64,000 nt of DNA from Haematococcus lacustris (lineage: Eukaryota; Chlorophyta; Chlorophyceae; Chlamydomonadales; Haematococcaceae), in NCBI GenBank assembly GCA_030144725.1, contig JASKMD010000014.1, positions 6,647,450 to 6,711,449 of the forward strand, given 5' to 3'. The notes beneath the pieces are model-generated. The model ran no database searches and had not been told where the DNA came from. It worked only from the letters and a program-made list of their open reading frames with translations. Positions 10,370 to 51,900 of the stretch are shown here, in pieces (within the stretch, counting starts at the first letter, position 1; each line of letters begins with the position of its first letter). Made by a program: the position numbers and the translations under genes.

Positions 10370-17190
<6,821 letters not shown>

Positions 17191-17507
17191 CAGCAGCCTT
17201 GTGGCCCCTGCTGCCCCTCGAGCCGCAAGGTCTGGGAGCGGAGGGCTCTTCTCTTGCTGGGTGGTGGGAGCAGGCCGCGCCCCGCTGTCGGATTGCGTGG
17301 GAAAGCTTCCTGGGTGGGGTGGGGTGGGGTGGGGGTGGGGGTTGGGGTAGCCCTCCTGGACCTGGGCTGCGCAGGTCAGCCCGCCGCCTCGACTCCCCCC
17401 CGCCTCGCTTCCCATACCGTCTGGGGTGGGGCAGGGTTAACTCGGGCTGTCACACTGGAGGAGCAAGGAAGGTATGGAAGCTCCTCCCTTGGTGCACGCC
17501 GAGGATG

Positions 17508-17620
17508 AGAAGACCATCAACAGCTGGGTGATCAACAGGCTGCGGTAGCAGCACCCTTGTGGCCCTTGCTGCCACGGGCTGCTACTAGCGGAGCGAGGCG
17601 TGGGAGCAGAGAGGAGACCT
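17508..17620 (+). pseudogene. Duplicated fragment of CSN2 last exon and 3' UTR
   Basis: Reads KTINSWVINRLR then stop, against KTINNGVINRLQ then stop at the true end. The match continues into the 3' UTR (agcagcacccttgtggccct against agcagcagccttgtggcccc). It is a partial tandem duplication 360 bp downstream. Confidence 0.85.
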
Positions 17621-18231
17621 GGGGTGCTGTGAGCAGTGCTGCCGAGAGTGTTCCGGAGGTGGTTCTGTAAAGGAGTTTCTGGGAGGGAGTGGGGGGTGGG
17701 GGAGGGGGAGAGGTGAGGGGTGAGCCATAGGATTGGCAGCGCCTGTGGTCAGAGTGCTGCAAGAGGCCTGCCTGGCTGTGTGGGAGGCGCACAGAGCCCA
17801 CAAGCCCAGGCTCACCCACAGCTTGAACAACTGCAGTCGGTACAAGATCCTTCAAAAGCCAGCAGTGTGACTGTACCACCAGAGGACACAGCTTTGCCAG
17901 GGGACGGTCCAGGGACCCTAGCTGCCCCCCCCGCGTCCATTGGGGCTGGCGCCAGTTACTGTACGGGTGCAGAGGGCATGACGGGTCTGCGGACAGACTT
18001 GCTGCTAAGCAGTGCAACAGGCCTAGCAATGTAACGTAAGACGCGATGAATAGGAGATGCACTGACTGCACACGCTCGTGTGAATACAGTGGACCGAAAG
18101 CTGCTTTCTGCAAGTACCACCGTTCTTGGCGGCGGCTGCCTTGGACGCGGTGGGTGGATGCGGCTATGTAGAAGTTAATGAGGACACTCGTGGTAATCAG
18201 TAGCCAGGCCCCTGGACCGAATTTGACCGAT

Positions 18232-18275
18232 TAGCGTATAATCGCGTATATAATTGCGTATAATCGCGTATAAAG
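18232..18275 (+). promoter_or_regulatory. AT-rich tandem motif upstream of P450-A
   Basis: gcgtataatc occurs about four times in 40 bp, including gcgtatataat, about 100-140 bp before the start codon. It is a TATA-like element absent from the P450-B flank. Confidence 0.4.
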
Positions 18276-18371
18276 TAGAGTTAGAAAGTGTGCGCCAGTT
18301 CCGTTGGCCCCAGACCTCGTTCACAAACATACACACAGTGGTAGACTAGTACAACCTAGCAGTCCGAGGCG

Positions 18372-25325
<6,954 letters not shown>

Positions 25326-25965
25326 GGTTCCATGCGCCTCTTCGTATTGTGCAGCAGGCGGCGAGACACTGGCGGGGTCCGGCACTGCCGGATGCTGTTC
25401 TGCGTTGACGTGAGTGGCGAGGAGACTGGAAGACTGGGGTCGAGAGATGTGATTGTAGCAAACGAGAGTTCAGTGCAAATGCAGGGCGTTGAGGAGTTGA
25501 GTGCATATCAATGGGTAATCTTGGGAGTTTGTGATGAGTAGTGGCGACTACGTTATGGCGCAGCTACTCGTGGTACCCTTTGGAAGGTGTTTGGAGCAGC
25601 ATTGGCATTGCAAGGTGCTCGCATTGGCGCGGCTGTCAAAATCTTATGCTGTTGATTTTGCTGTATTGTAGCACTGGTGGGACGTGCGATCGACGTCTGC
25701 GAGGGCTGTCTTGCTATCACTCACATTACACGGCACCTTGGCCAGTTCAGCCTCGACATCCTCGCCGCCCTGTTGGGCACCCAGGCACCCAATATCCCAG
25801 TCTTCCTAGCAGCTCCGCGCAACACCCCGGCCTGCAGGGCAGCCAGCAGCTGCTGCGCTGAGCCCGGAGTCAGCGGCATGGCAAGCCCGTGCGTGACCTG
25901 ATGTAGTGTCATGAGGTGTCGCCCAACCTCCTTGGCCAGGAGTTCCTTGCTCAGAACTCTCCGCC
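25326..25965. other. P450-A 3' flank
   Basis: Contains the 3' UTR. Moderate-length frames on both strands near 25680-25930 look protein-like in composition but have no recognisable motif, so no gene is called. Confidence 0.4.
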
Positions 25966-26210
25966 TGCCCTCCTCCTCCCCCCTGCCCTCCTCCTCCCCC
26001 CTGCCCTCCTCATCCCCCTTGCCCACCTCCTCCCCCCTGCCCTCCTCCTCCCCCCTGCCCTCCTCCTCCCCCCTGCCCTCCTCATCCTTCCTGCCCTCCT
26101 CCTCCCTCCTGCCCTCCTCCTCCCCCCTGCCCTCCTCCTCCCTCCTGCCCTCCTCCCCCCCCTGCCCTCCTCCTCCCCCCTGCCCTCCTCCTCCCCTCGC
26201 ACAGGCCCCA
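25966..26210. repeat. CT-rich 18-bp minisatellite
   Basis: About twelve to thirteen imperfect units of cctgccctcctcctcccc type, flanked on both sides by short coding-like pieces. Confidence 0.85.
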
Positions 26211-26242
26211 CCTCCCCCGGGGAGAGTGTGAAGCGGCCTCTG

Positions 26243-26407
26243 GTGAGATGTGCACTGGAAGGCGCTGCCTGCCTTGGGGCAAAAGTACCAGCAGGCCTAC
26301 AAGTTGGTGAACAACCTGCTGCCAAAGGCCAGGTTGAGGTTGCACCGGGCAGAAGACTACCGGCGGGGCATTGATGGTTATGCCCGCAACCACCCATGGG
26401 GTTAAAT
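26243..26407 (+). pseudogene. Orphan coding-like block
   Basis: The frame DVHWKALPALGQKYQQAYKL continues with NNLLPKARLRLHRAEDYRR and GIDGYARNHPWG, then stop. It has amphipathic, basic, protein-like composition but no recognised family and no start. It may be the last exon of a lost gene or part of the adjacent mobile elements. Confidence 0.25.
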
Positions 26408-26699
26408 AGCTAGTCGAGAGGGTCGTGAGAAGCCCAGCGGTCTTAGGAGAGAAGACCCTAGGAGAGAAGACACCTAGCCCATCAGTAATCTATCAGTCGT
26501 GAATGGTGACATGTTTGACTAAGATGTAACGCAGGACTTGTGCTCCTCAACACATGCCACCAGGGATGGGGATTTTAGTCATCGAGGGTGCACCTAATAC
26601 CTCTCAGGTCAACACCTCGACGTGTCTTGCATGGATGTCTCGACATGAGTGTGTGATGGTGCTGATAGGCTGACACCTATGTGAGCTTGCTTCCCATGT

Positions 26700-26830
26700 G
26701 AGAGCTGTGGAAGCTGGTGGGGGGCGCTTGAGAGCACCACATCAGGCCCCGGATTGGCATGTTACACTGCTGGCTCCCGGCGGAGTGCACGATGCGGAGG
26801 TCCACCTTGGCTGCTTCAGCTTTTCATTCC
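26700..26830 (-). pseudogene. Fanzor-family fragment F, inverted
   Basis: On the minus strand the text SAGSQQCNMPIRGLMWC matches the AWSQQRD-x-x-VRGLMWC block of copies C and D. Only this block is recognisable, and it lies opposite in orientation to the neighbouring copies. Confidence 0.45.
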
Positions 26831-26831
26831 T

Positions 26832-27654
26832 CAAACCTGGTGGCTTTGCTGGTTATCACAGGGCTGGGGCTTGTGAAGAGCTCAAACTGGCATGGCTGGT
26901 GCTGATGGCAGCATGTCTGGCTCTTGCTGGAGTCTGCTGGGCCTCGCCAAATGTTGGCAGGCAGGCCAGGAGCAGCGTGCCGGCAACCCAGCCACAACTC
27001 CCGAGCCCCTCAAAGACCAACGCTCCCCGGACACCTTAGCTGTCTCCCCCTCAACATGGTGACCAGCTATGGACTGCTCACCCAAGCAGTTGCAATGGAA
27101 GTGGAGGGCTGCTGGGAACATTCTCGCCAGCCAAGCGCAGCAAGCGCACCAAGGCTGAGCAGGCAGCTGAGCCCACCAATGGCGAAGGCAAGGCCAAGGG
27201 CAAGGCTGCTAAACCAAGCCAGCACTACTAGTACAGCCAGGCAGGTGGCTGGACAGGGACTGCAATGCAGCGCTGAATATGCAGCGCATTGGGGAGAGCA
27301 GGTGGCGTCCACTGGAGCTGTGTTGGTGGCCAAAGCAGACAGCTCTGCCAGCCAAGGGCAAGGAGTACCCTGGCCTGGGCTATACGCGGCTGCGATACAA
27401 GCCAAAAAAGGTCCAGCAGCAGCAGCCTGCTGTGGCACAGTAATGTGTGCCCCTCTATTTGAGCTGTTATCAGCTTACAATCAGCGCATGTTTTGTCATG
27501 CAAACTCTACACAATAGCCCTTGTGGTCAGGCAATAGTCTAGGTGGTAGGCACTCAACGACCATGTCCATGTGCATTGGGTATACTCCACACAGCCAAAT
27601 AGCACCATTTGAGTCGGGCCACTGGTGAGGGCCCTAGTGAGGGATAAGGGGGCT
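26832..27654 (+). pseudogene. Fanzor-family copy B (internally deleted)
   Basis: The 5' segment 26832-27050 matches 27843-28050 of copy C. The nuclease middle is then missing and the tail resumes at about 27130 with AKRSKRTKAEQAAEP. A frameshift in the Lys-rich linker leads to a stop before the RDCNAA block, whose DNA (gactgcaatgcagcgctgaa) is still present at about 27258. The long hairpin of the 3' segment has also lost most of its loop and right arm. This is a non-coding derivative of the same element as copy C, placed in tandem with it. Confidence 0.7.
27440..27654 (+). ncRNA. Candidate Fanzor guide/right-end region, copy B
   Basis: Same order of elements as copy A: the AGCTG-TTAT-CAGCT hairpin, the conserved core, then catttgagtcgggcc. 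An internal deletion removes the rest of the long hairpin. It ends at gataagggggct. Confidence 0.35.
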
Positions 27655-27842
27655 GGTATAGGCCACCGCAGCCGGCTGCAAGGTAGAGGTGTCCATCTCA
27701 TCTTTCCAACTGCCGGTATCAGCCGTCATTACACGGAGGGGGCTACTTCATGCTGGCAGCTGGCTGGCCAGCGACCCAGGTCTAAGCAATCCCATGGTGC
27801 TGCCGGTGGGTCCAAGGCTGTGTGGCTGTGAGACTGTAAGGC

Positions 27843-29755
27843 CTTGCTGGTCCTCACAGGGCTTGTGAAGAGCTTAAACTGGCATGGCTGGTGCTCATGG
27901 CAGCATGTCTGGCTCTTGCTGGAGTCTGCTGGGCCTCGCCAACATTGTGAGGCAGGCCAGGAGCAGCGTGCCGGCAACCCAGCCACAACTCCTGAGCCCC
28001 CAAAAGATCAGCGCTCCCTGGACACCTTGGCTGTCTCCCCCTCGCTACACGCGCCCCCTTCCCCCTCCTCCAGCCCCACCCCCAGCTGCCAGCAGCAGCA
28101 GCAGCCGCCCAAGTGCAGCAGCAGCAGCGGCCCATGCAGTTGTATCCCTCACATAGACAAGGTGCGCGTGAGTACGTGTTTGACCCAGACACACAGATTG
28201 GAGTGGGCATCGACCCCGGCGTCACCTAAGCAGTCAGCGCAGATCCGGAGTCAGGCCAGCTGGTAGCTGACAGGCTGGCCCAGTGGAAGCTGACCAAGGG
28301 CCAGGTCAAGCATGCCAGCGGCCTGAACAATGCCCGCCGTGACACTGAGCGGTGGCTAGCACCAACCAAGCCCCACCTCCAGCACCTGGCAGCAGCAAGC
28401 TCAGCCGGCACCTCCCTGGAGGCCGACCTGAAGCACATCACTGTCACGCTGGCCACCTGGGATGCGGTGTGGGAGGTGTACCTGGACCCCAAGTGGGCAC
28501 GGCAGCGGCTGAGGCTGTACGGAGCCCAGGACCGGGCGCTGGAACAGACCTTCAAGAAGTGAGGGTGGGTGGGAGGGAGGGAGGGTAAGGGACTGGGAGG
28601 TGGTGGGTTGGGCATGAAGTGAAAGAGTAGTTGACTATGCCATGCCTAACCTGGTGTCACCATGTCAGCCACCATGTGTGTGCCTTGTGTGCATGACTGC
28701 AGCTGGAGGAGGACATGGCGGAGGTGTCCATGGAGCGCCATGGGCGCGCCATGGGTGGTGTTCTTTGGCGCAGCTGGCATTGGCACAGCGGGAGGGTGGG
28801 GTGCTGATGCGGTGCTGCGTGCCTGCTGCAAGGTGGTGTGCAGGCCCAGGGGCGCAGACCAGCTGCGGGGCAGGGTGGTGCTTGTGGATGAGCACCGCAC
28901 CACCCGGGTCAGCTCAGCAGTGAATGGCCAGCAGCCCTTCGAGGAGAAGCTGAACAAACTCAGTGCCACAAGGCCTGCAGGCTGGAAGCCCCCAGCAGGG
29001 CAGGTGGAACAGCGCCTTCTGCGCCCAGCCTGGAGCCCGCAGCGTGACCAGCCAGTGCGGGGCCTGATGTGGTGCCGGGTAGTGGCCCCCCGCAAACCCC
29101 CACAGGCCCCACGCAGCAGCCAGGAGGCCACACCGGCAGCTGTCTCAGAGCCAGGGCTCAGCACTCCCCCGCCAGCCAAGCGCACCAAGGCTGAGCAGGC
29201 AGCTGAGCCCACCAATGGCGAAGGCAAGGGCAAGGGCAAGGGCAAGGGCAAGGCTGCCAAAGCCAAGCCAGCACCACAGCCTGGCAGGTGGCTGGACAGG
29301 GACTGCAATGCAGCTCTGAACATGCAGCGCATTGGGGAGAGCAGGTGGCGGCCACTGGAGCTGTGCTACTGGCCAAAGCAGACAGTTCTGCCAGCCAAGG
29401 GCAAGGAGTACCCTGGCCTGGGCTACAAGCGGTTGCGAGACAAGCCACGCAAGGCCCAGCAGCAGCAGCAGCAGCCTGTGGCACATTAGTGTGTGCCCCC
29501 GCATTTGAGCTGTTATCAGCTTACAATCAGCGCATGTTTTCCATGCCAACTCTACACAATAGCCCTCGCTGTCAGGCAATAGTGTAGGTGGTAGGCACTC
29601 ATGCACCATGTCCATGTGCATTGGGTATACTCCACACAGCCCATTAACACCATTTGAGTCGGGCTACTATTGCCCACTAGTATTCCCGCTAGTGGCAGAC
29701 AGTGGCCACTACTGGTCCGGCTCAAATGGAGGCCCTAGTGAGGGACAAAGGGGCT
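27843..29755 (+). pseudogene. Fanzor/TnpB-family RNA-guided nuclease, copy C (most complete)
   Basis: Longest family member. Upstream Gln/Ala-rich text leads into REYVFDPDTQIGVGIDPGVT (to about 28228), whose GIDPG carries the RuvC-I Asp. A TAA follows at once, and the frame continues as AVSADPESGQLVADRLAQW to TFKK at 28560. A gtgagg donor and ctgcag acceptor (28690) lead to LEEDMAEVSMERHG. A 5-bp length difference relative to copy D then shifts the frame before FFGAAGIGT. After that: GADAVLRACCKVV, VVLVDEHRTTRVSSAVNG (RuvC-II-like Glu plus the T-T block), PVRGLMWC, a Lys/Gly-rich linker with PAKRTK, and LDRDCNAALNM (RuvC-III Asp), with stop at about 29488. The spacing from GID to RTT is about 180 residues, within the Fanzor pattern. 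One stop and one frameshift mean this copy is dead as it stands. Confidence 0.8.
29490..29755 (+). ncRNA. Candidate Fanzor guide/right-end region, copy C
   Basis: Noncoding segment with both hairpins. The outer pairing of the long hairpin, CCATTTGAG with CTCAAATGG, is perfect here. It ends at gacaaaggggct (29755). Confidence 0.45.
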
Positions 29756-29960
29756 GGTATAGGCCACCTCAAGGTAGCCCGTGGTATGGGCCCCTGCAAG
29801 GTAGGGGTGTCCATCTCATCTTTCCAACTGCCGGCACCAGCCATCATTACACGGAGGGGGCTACTTCAAGCTGTCAGCTGGCTGGCCAGCGGCCCAGGTC
29901 TAAGCAAACCCATGGTGCTGCTGGTGGGTTCAAGGCTGTGTGGCTGTGAGACTGTGAAGG
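29756..29960. repeat. Segment shared downstream of Fanzor copies B and C
   Basis: Matches 27655-27843 (ggtataggccacc, tccatctcatctttccaact, gtgtggctgtgagactgt). It is absent after copies A and D. This marks B and C as products of one tandem duplication that included flanking DNA. Confidence 0.75.
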
Positions 29961-30312
29961 CTCCCCCTGCCATGGCATGGTCGCATGGCCTTTCCCACCA
30001 GCTGCTTGGGTATGAGCACTCACGTCAAGGTTTGGCAAGGACTCCCTTGCTACGGGGTTAAGGTTTGGCAAGGACTCCCTTTATCGGTCGAGGCAGAATG
30101 AAGCCCAGTGGGGGCGACCAAGTGATGCGGCTGCTGAGTCTTCTCAGCTCGGTTATAGATGGAAGGCGGCGCGTCCGTGCTGGTCAACATCTCACAAAGT
30201 CTTTTGCATTTGAACTGTCACGAAGGGCCGCGCCTAGTATGGAGCCTCATTGATGCAGCGCGCCCCCGTATTGATCAAGGCTTTGATGACGCAAGACACT
30301 TAGTGACAGGCG
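29961..30312 (+). promoter_or_regulatory. PDS5 upstream region
   Basis: Contains a direct repeat, aaggtttggcaaggactccc, at about 30030 and 30059. It should hold the PDS5 promoter and 5' UTR; no clear TATA box is visible. Confidence 0.35.
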
Positions 30313-47936
<17,624 letters not shown>

Positions 47937-48969
47937 CTATATGTCTCGTGGACATAGCTGCTAACGACCATGATCACGCACGCACGCATGTGCTTCGTGC
48001 CAACATCTATCGACCCACCCACTCATCGCCCATCTATCGCCCCACACACTTGTTGGTGCGGACTGTTTGTTTCAGACGGTCCAGATCACAGATTACTTGA
48101 ACGTTGGCCCTCATTGTGGGGCATCGCGCTGGCAGCAGTAGTGGATGTCACACGAAGGGCCAGGGCCTGAGTGGGTGCAAGCCGACCTCCACAGGTGAAC
48201 GCTAGTAGTGGTTATACAGCTCATGGTTCGAGCCTTGGTTTGTTGCATGCTTCAAGCAGAAGGGCAGCACTGGCTCACATCTCATGACAGAACGCCTACG
48301 AAACGTGAGGCTACCAATAGAGGTTCGTAAGCAGCTGGGCGGCCGAGCAGCTAAAGGGGGGATGGGGCGCACCCTGACCCTGACTATAATCGTTAACGTT
48401 CAATGTAGTTAAGGCACGACTCAGCAACCACACCAAGTACTTTCTCTGCAATGCCTCGATGGTAAGGTCATGCTTGCTGTGTACATCCCCCAGGGGGCTG
48501 GCGGGTTATATGGAACGTTGAAGAGATGGCCCCTGCACCCGTGGAAATGGCAGAGGCTGCAACTTCCTGTGCTGACTACAACAGAGGCGTGGAGGTGGGA
48601 GAGGGAGGGGGAGGAGGACTGAGCTATCAGGGGTGTGACTGGACACCACAAAGTGCGGCATGGAGAACGGGGCTGACGCGCTGACCGCGATGCCTAGAGT
48701 TATGGGCTAGGCCCCCTGCAAGTCTGAACTCTACACGTTGACAATCGTCGAGGTAACATGTGGAGAGAAAAGTTAACGAGCCAAACATGCTTTCGACCTG
48801 TGGCCTTCGGCCTGCGTCCCATCTCTCGCCATAGCCACATTGTTTTAGCCGTGGGCGAGCAAAAACAGAAGCAGGCCGATCCCCGCCCACCGTCCGAAGC
48901 ACGTGAGGCCACAGTTTACCCCATTTTGTATACCGTGCTTGTGCTGCCGCCCATGACGCGTCCAGCGCC
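47937..48969. other. Intergenic between PDS5 and the methyltransferase
   Basis: Holds the PDS5 3' UTR and the upstream region of the next gene. No domain, RNA gene or clear repeat was found. ggttcgagcc at about 48224 resembles a tRNA B box but no cloverleaf could be drawn. Confidence 0.4.
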
Positions 48970-51900
48970 ATGCGCGATTGCTTAGAGAATGCCCAGAGCT
49001 TCTCAGGTGCTTGGCACGTCAGCCAGCATCAGCCAGATGTCCAAGCTCTCATACCTCATCCTACGCAACGCATTCGTATGTCATAGACTGTGCCATCGCG
49101 TGTAAGCTGAGGCACCTTATCCCATTTGCGGCCAGACTCCCATCAGCTAACCCCTTCCATTAGCATGGTCAGCAGTCGTGCAGCTCTCATGCGCCACTCT
49201 CATGCTGACTCCACTTCACTCACCAACCCATTCGCACCTCATGCCCTGATTCTGTTGCTATCCCTCAGCCTCACTGGCCCTTCCGGCTGGCCAGGGGCTG
49301 TGAAGCGCGCGCTTGAAGACGAGCTGAGGGACCCTCGCACCCCTCTGGAGTACCTGGCCCCACGGCCCGTACGCCTGGCCCTGTGCTACTGCTGCGCCGC
49401 CTCCTGTGGCCTGGCGCTGCTGCTGGGCATTGTCAGCCTGGTCACCGCGGTGAGTCAGCATGGTGAAAGTGTGAGCAGGGTGATCAGGGTGAGAGTGTGA
49501 GCACAGCCATGTCAGGGTGAGCAGGAAGTGCTAAGGCAAGGTGGTGAAAAGCTGGGTCCAGGGGCCAATGCTGGCGGGACCAGTGATTGGGGCTGCAGCA
49601 GCAGCAGCGACGCAATCAGAGAGCAGGCACATAGGGGCGGGGTGGCTGAGTGGTGTAAGAGACAAGCTCATGTCATAGCTGAAGCTACCTAGGTGGTCCT
49701 CCCCTCTACTCTACCACCCAGCTGTCACGTCACACCATGTCACACCATGCCACACCATGTCACACCACCAGCTGTACCTCGCCGCTGATGACTCACAAGC
49801 CCCTCACTGAGCTTGGTCTGCTTCCTGTCTTTGCTGCTGCCTGCTGCCTGCCCGCCCGCTGCCTGATGCTCTGGCCACACCTGTCGTACCTAGTGATATC
49901 CTTCCTTTCCTGCTGCTGGCTGCTGGCTAAACCTTCTGTCGCAGTGGTGTTGCTACCCCTCCCTGCCTCATGCTGCCACGCATGCGGCTTACCCCTCCAC
50001 CCCTGTGCAGCTCACCCTTCCATGCCCTGTTACACTCTGTGCCTCCTACCTCACACCTCACTCTTCCAAACCCTCTACCCTGCGCCTCTCACCCTGTGCT
50101 TCACCCCCTTATTGACCTGGAGCGCCTCCACTCCCCCTCCACTCCACTCCACTCCGCCTCATCCCTGCACCTTCACCCGCTGGTCCATTCGCCTTGTTCT
50201 AAGCCTGACGCCCAACGACCGACGCCTGTTCACCTGCTTGCAGTCCCCCAGCCTCGACAGCTTGGTGACCAGCAGTGAGGGGGCCCTCAGCGACCCGCTG
50301 CGCAACCTGCTGGTGAATGCGCTGGGCCTGGCAGCGTTCGTGGGTCTGGCACGCGCAGACGCAGCCGCGGGAGAGGCGCGAGTGGAAGCGCGACGTGTGA
50401 TCCGCGAAGCCCAGGCACGTGCAAAACATGATCATGGGGCAGGGCCATGTGCATGGAGAGTTTGCGGGTGTCGGCCTCCATGGACTCGGGGTCAACATTG
50501 GTAAGGGCGTGGGTCTATGACCCTTACCAGATGCCTGACCCTCAGACCAGGATGACTAACAGATCTGCTCCACTGGGCTCCACTGGGCTCTGCTAGGCTC
50601 CCGTGAGGCCAGACTCCCTTGGGGCTCACCAATACCAGTCCTGCTGGGTCGAGTGGGTTCAACACTGTCCCGCTGCCAGCTTACGTATCGGCTCAAATGG
50701 AGCAGTGGACAGGTCAATGAGCCGATGCTGGGGCTGACGAGCTGGTAGCAGCCAACCAGTGGCAGCAGCTTCTGCCTGGCTTCTGCCTGGCTCTACCAGC
50801 CCCTGCCCGCCCCTCTGGCGCCCCTCCCTCCTGGCACTTGCTCTGTGCCTGGCAGCCTCTGCTTCTGCCTAGCCCTAAAACCTCCTCTTGGCAGTGACCT
50901 GTGCCTGGCAACAGTCCAATCCGTGTGCCTGGCCCCACTGCAGCCTGATCCGTGCAGATACGTGCAGGGGACCGCGAAGTTTTTGTAAATGAGGAAGGGG
51001 AGAAGATGAGCCGGCTGAAGCAGGTGCGGCAATACCTGCCTAAAGGTAGCTCAAACACGTCAACCGCCCTAATCATCTCCAGGTTCCAATGAGCATCACC
51101 ACCCTCCTTCTCCGCCACCACCACCACATCCTCATCCACCTCCGCCTCCACCTCCAGCAGCAGCAGCGAGGGATGAGGGGAGCACTGCTGAGCTGTTGTA
51201 GGAGGAGGCTGGCGTTTATTTCGACCCAACCTATCCAAAACCAGCAACAAGGAATTCACAAGCAGCTGGTCACGTACTTTGTGGCGCAGCAGTGTGTCTT
51301 CTGTTCATGCTCCTGCCGTGCTGCGCTGCTGCCCTGCCACCTTGCCCTGCTGCCCTGCCACCTTGCCCTGCTGCCCTGCCACCTTGCCCTGCTGCCCTGC
51401 CCTCACATGAAGCAGGTTGACGACACGTGGATCCTGCGCCGCTTGGAGCGCTGGGGGCGCAAGGACGGCATGCCCTTCCTGGGCCCTGCCAAGGGTGCGC
51501 TGCTGGCCGGCCTGGTGGCAGAGGCTGCACCTCGCCTGGCTGTGGAGGTGGGCACCATGGCAGGTGGGCGCCAGGACCTGGCTGACTACCCCCTTGCAGC
51601 TACCTGCCTGGTAGGGCTGTCTACTGGGCCCAGTAGGCAGGTCAAACAGCTGGAAGGGGCTGGGGGCTGGGGCAGGGGCCCAACCCAGAGTCCTTGCAGC
51701 AGTTGTAGCTAGGTAGGCATTGGGGATGGAGGGAGGGGCAGGGGTGAGGGAGGGGGATGGAGGGGGAGGGGAGGGGGAGGGGGAGGGTGGAGGGAGGGTA
51801 AGCGGGTAAGGAGCACATCCCTGCTTACGTGTAAGGTGAGTAAGGCTTTGGCGTGCTGGGCCAGTCTACCACAAGGCGGTTGAGCATGTGGCAGAGCAAG

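Larger units (their letters stand above)
17191..18360. other. CSN2 3' flank and intergenic region
   Basis: Holds the CSN2 3' UTR, a duplicated copy of the CSN2 end (17508-17620) and the P450-A upstream region. tgtaa, the usual volvocine poly(A) signal, occurs at about 17666 and 18029. No further gene could be supported; open frames here lack domains. Confidence 0.5.

Noticed and set aside
17532..18113. 193-codon minus-strand frame downstream of CSN2
   Set aside because: It has no recognisable motif, overlaps the duplicated CSN2 end, and no splice signals support it.
28226..28231. Reading the TAA after GIDPGVT in Fanzor copy C as a sense codon (variant genetic code)
   Set aside because: Host genes here end normally with TAA/TAG/TGA, and copy C also has a frameshift, so decay is the simpler explanation.
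49637..49725. Possible tRNA (perfect A-box-like tggctgagtgg)
   Set aside because: No B box (GGTTCRANYCC) at a suitable distance and no acceptor-stem pairing could be found.
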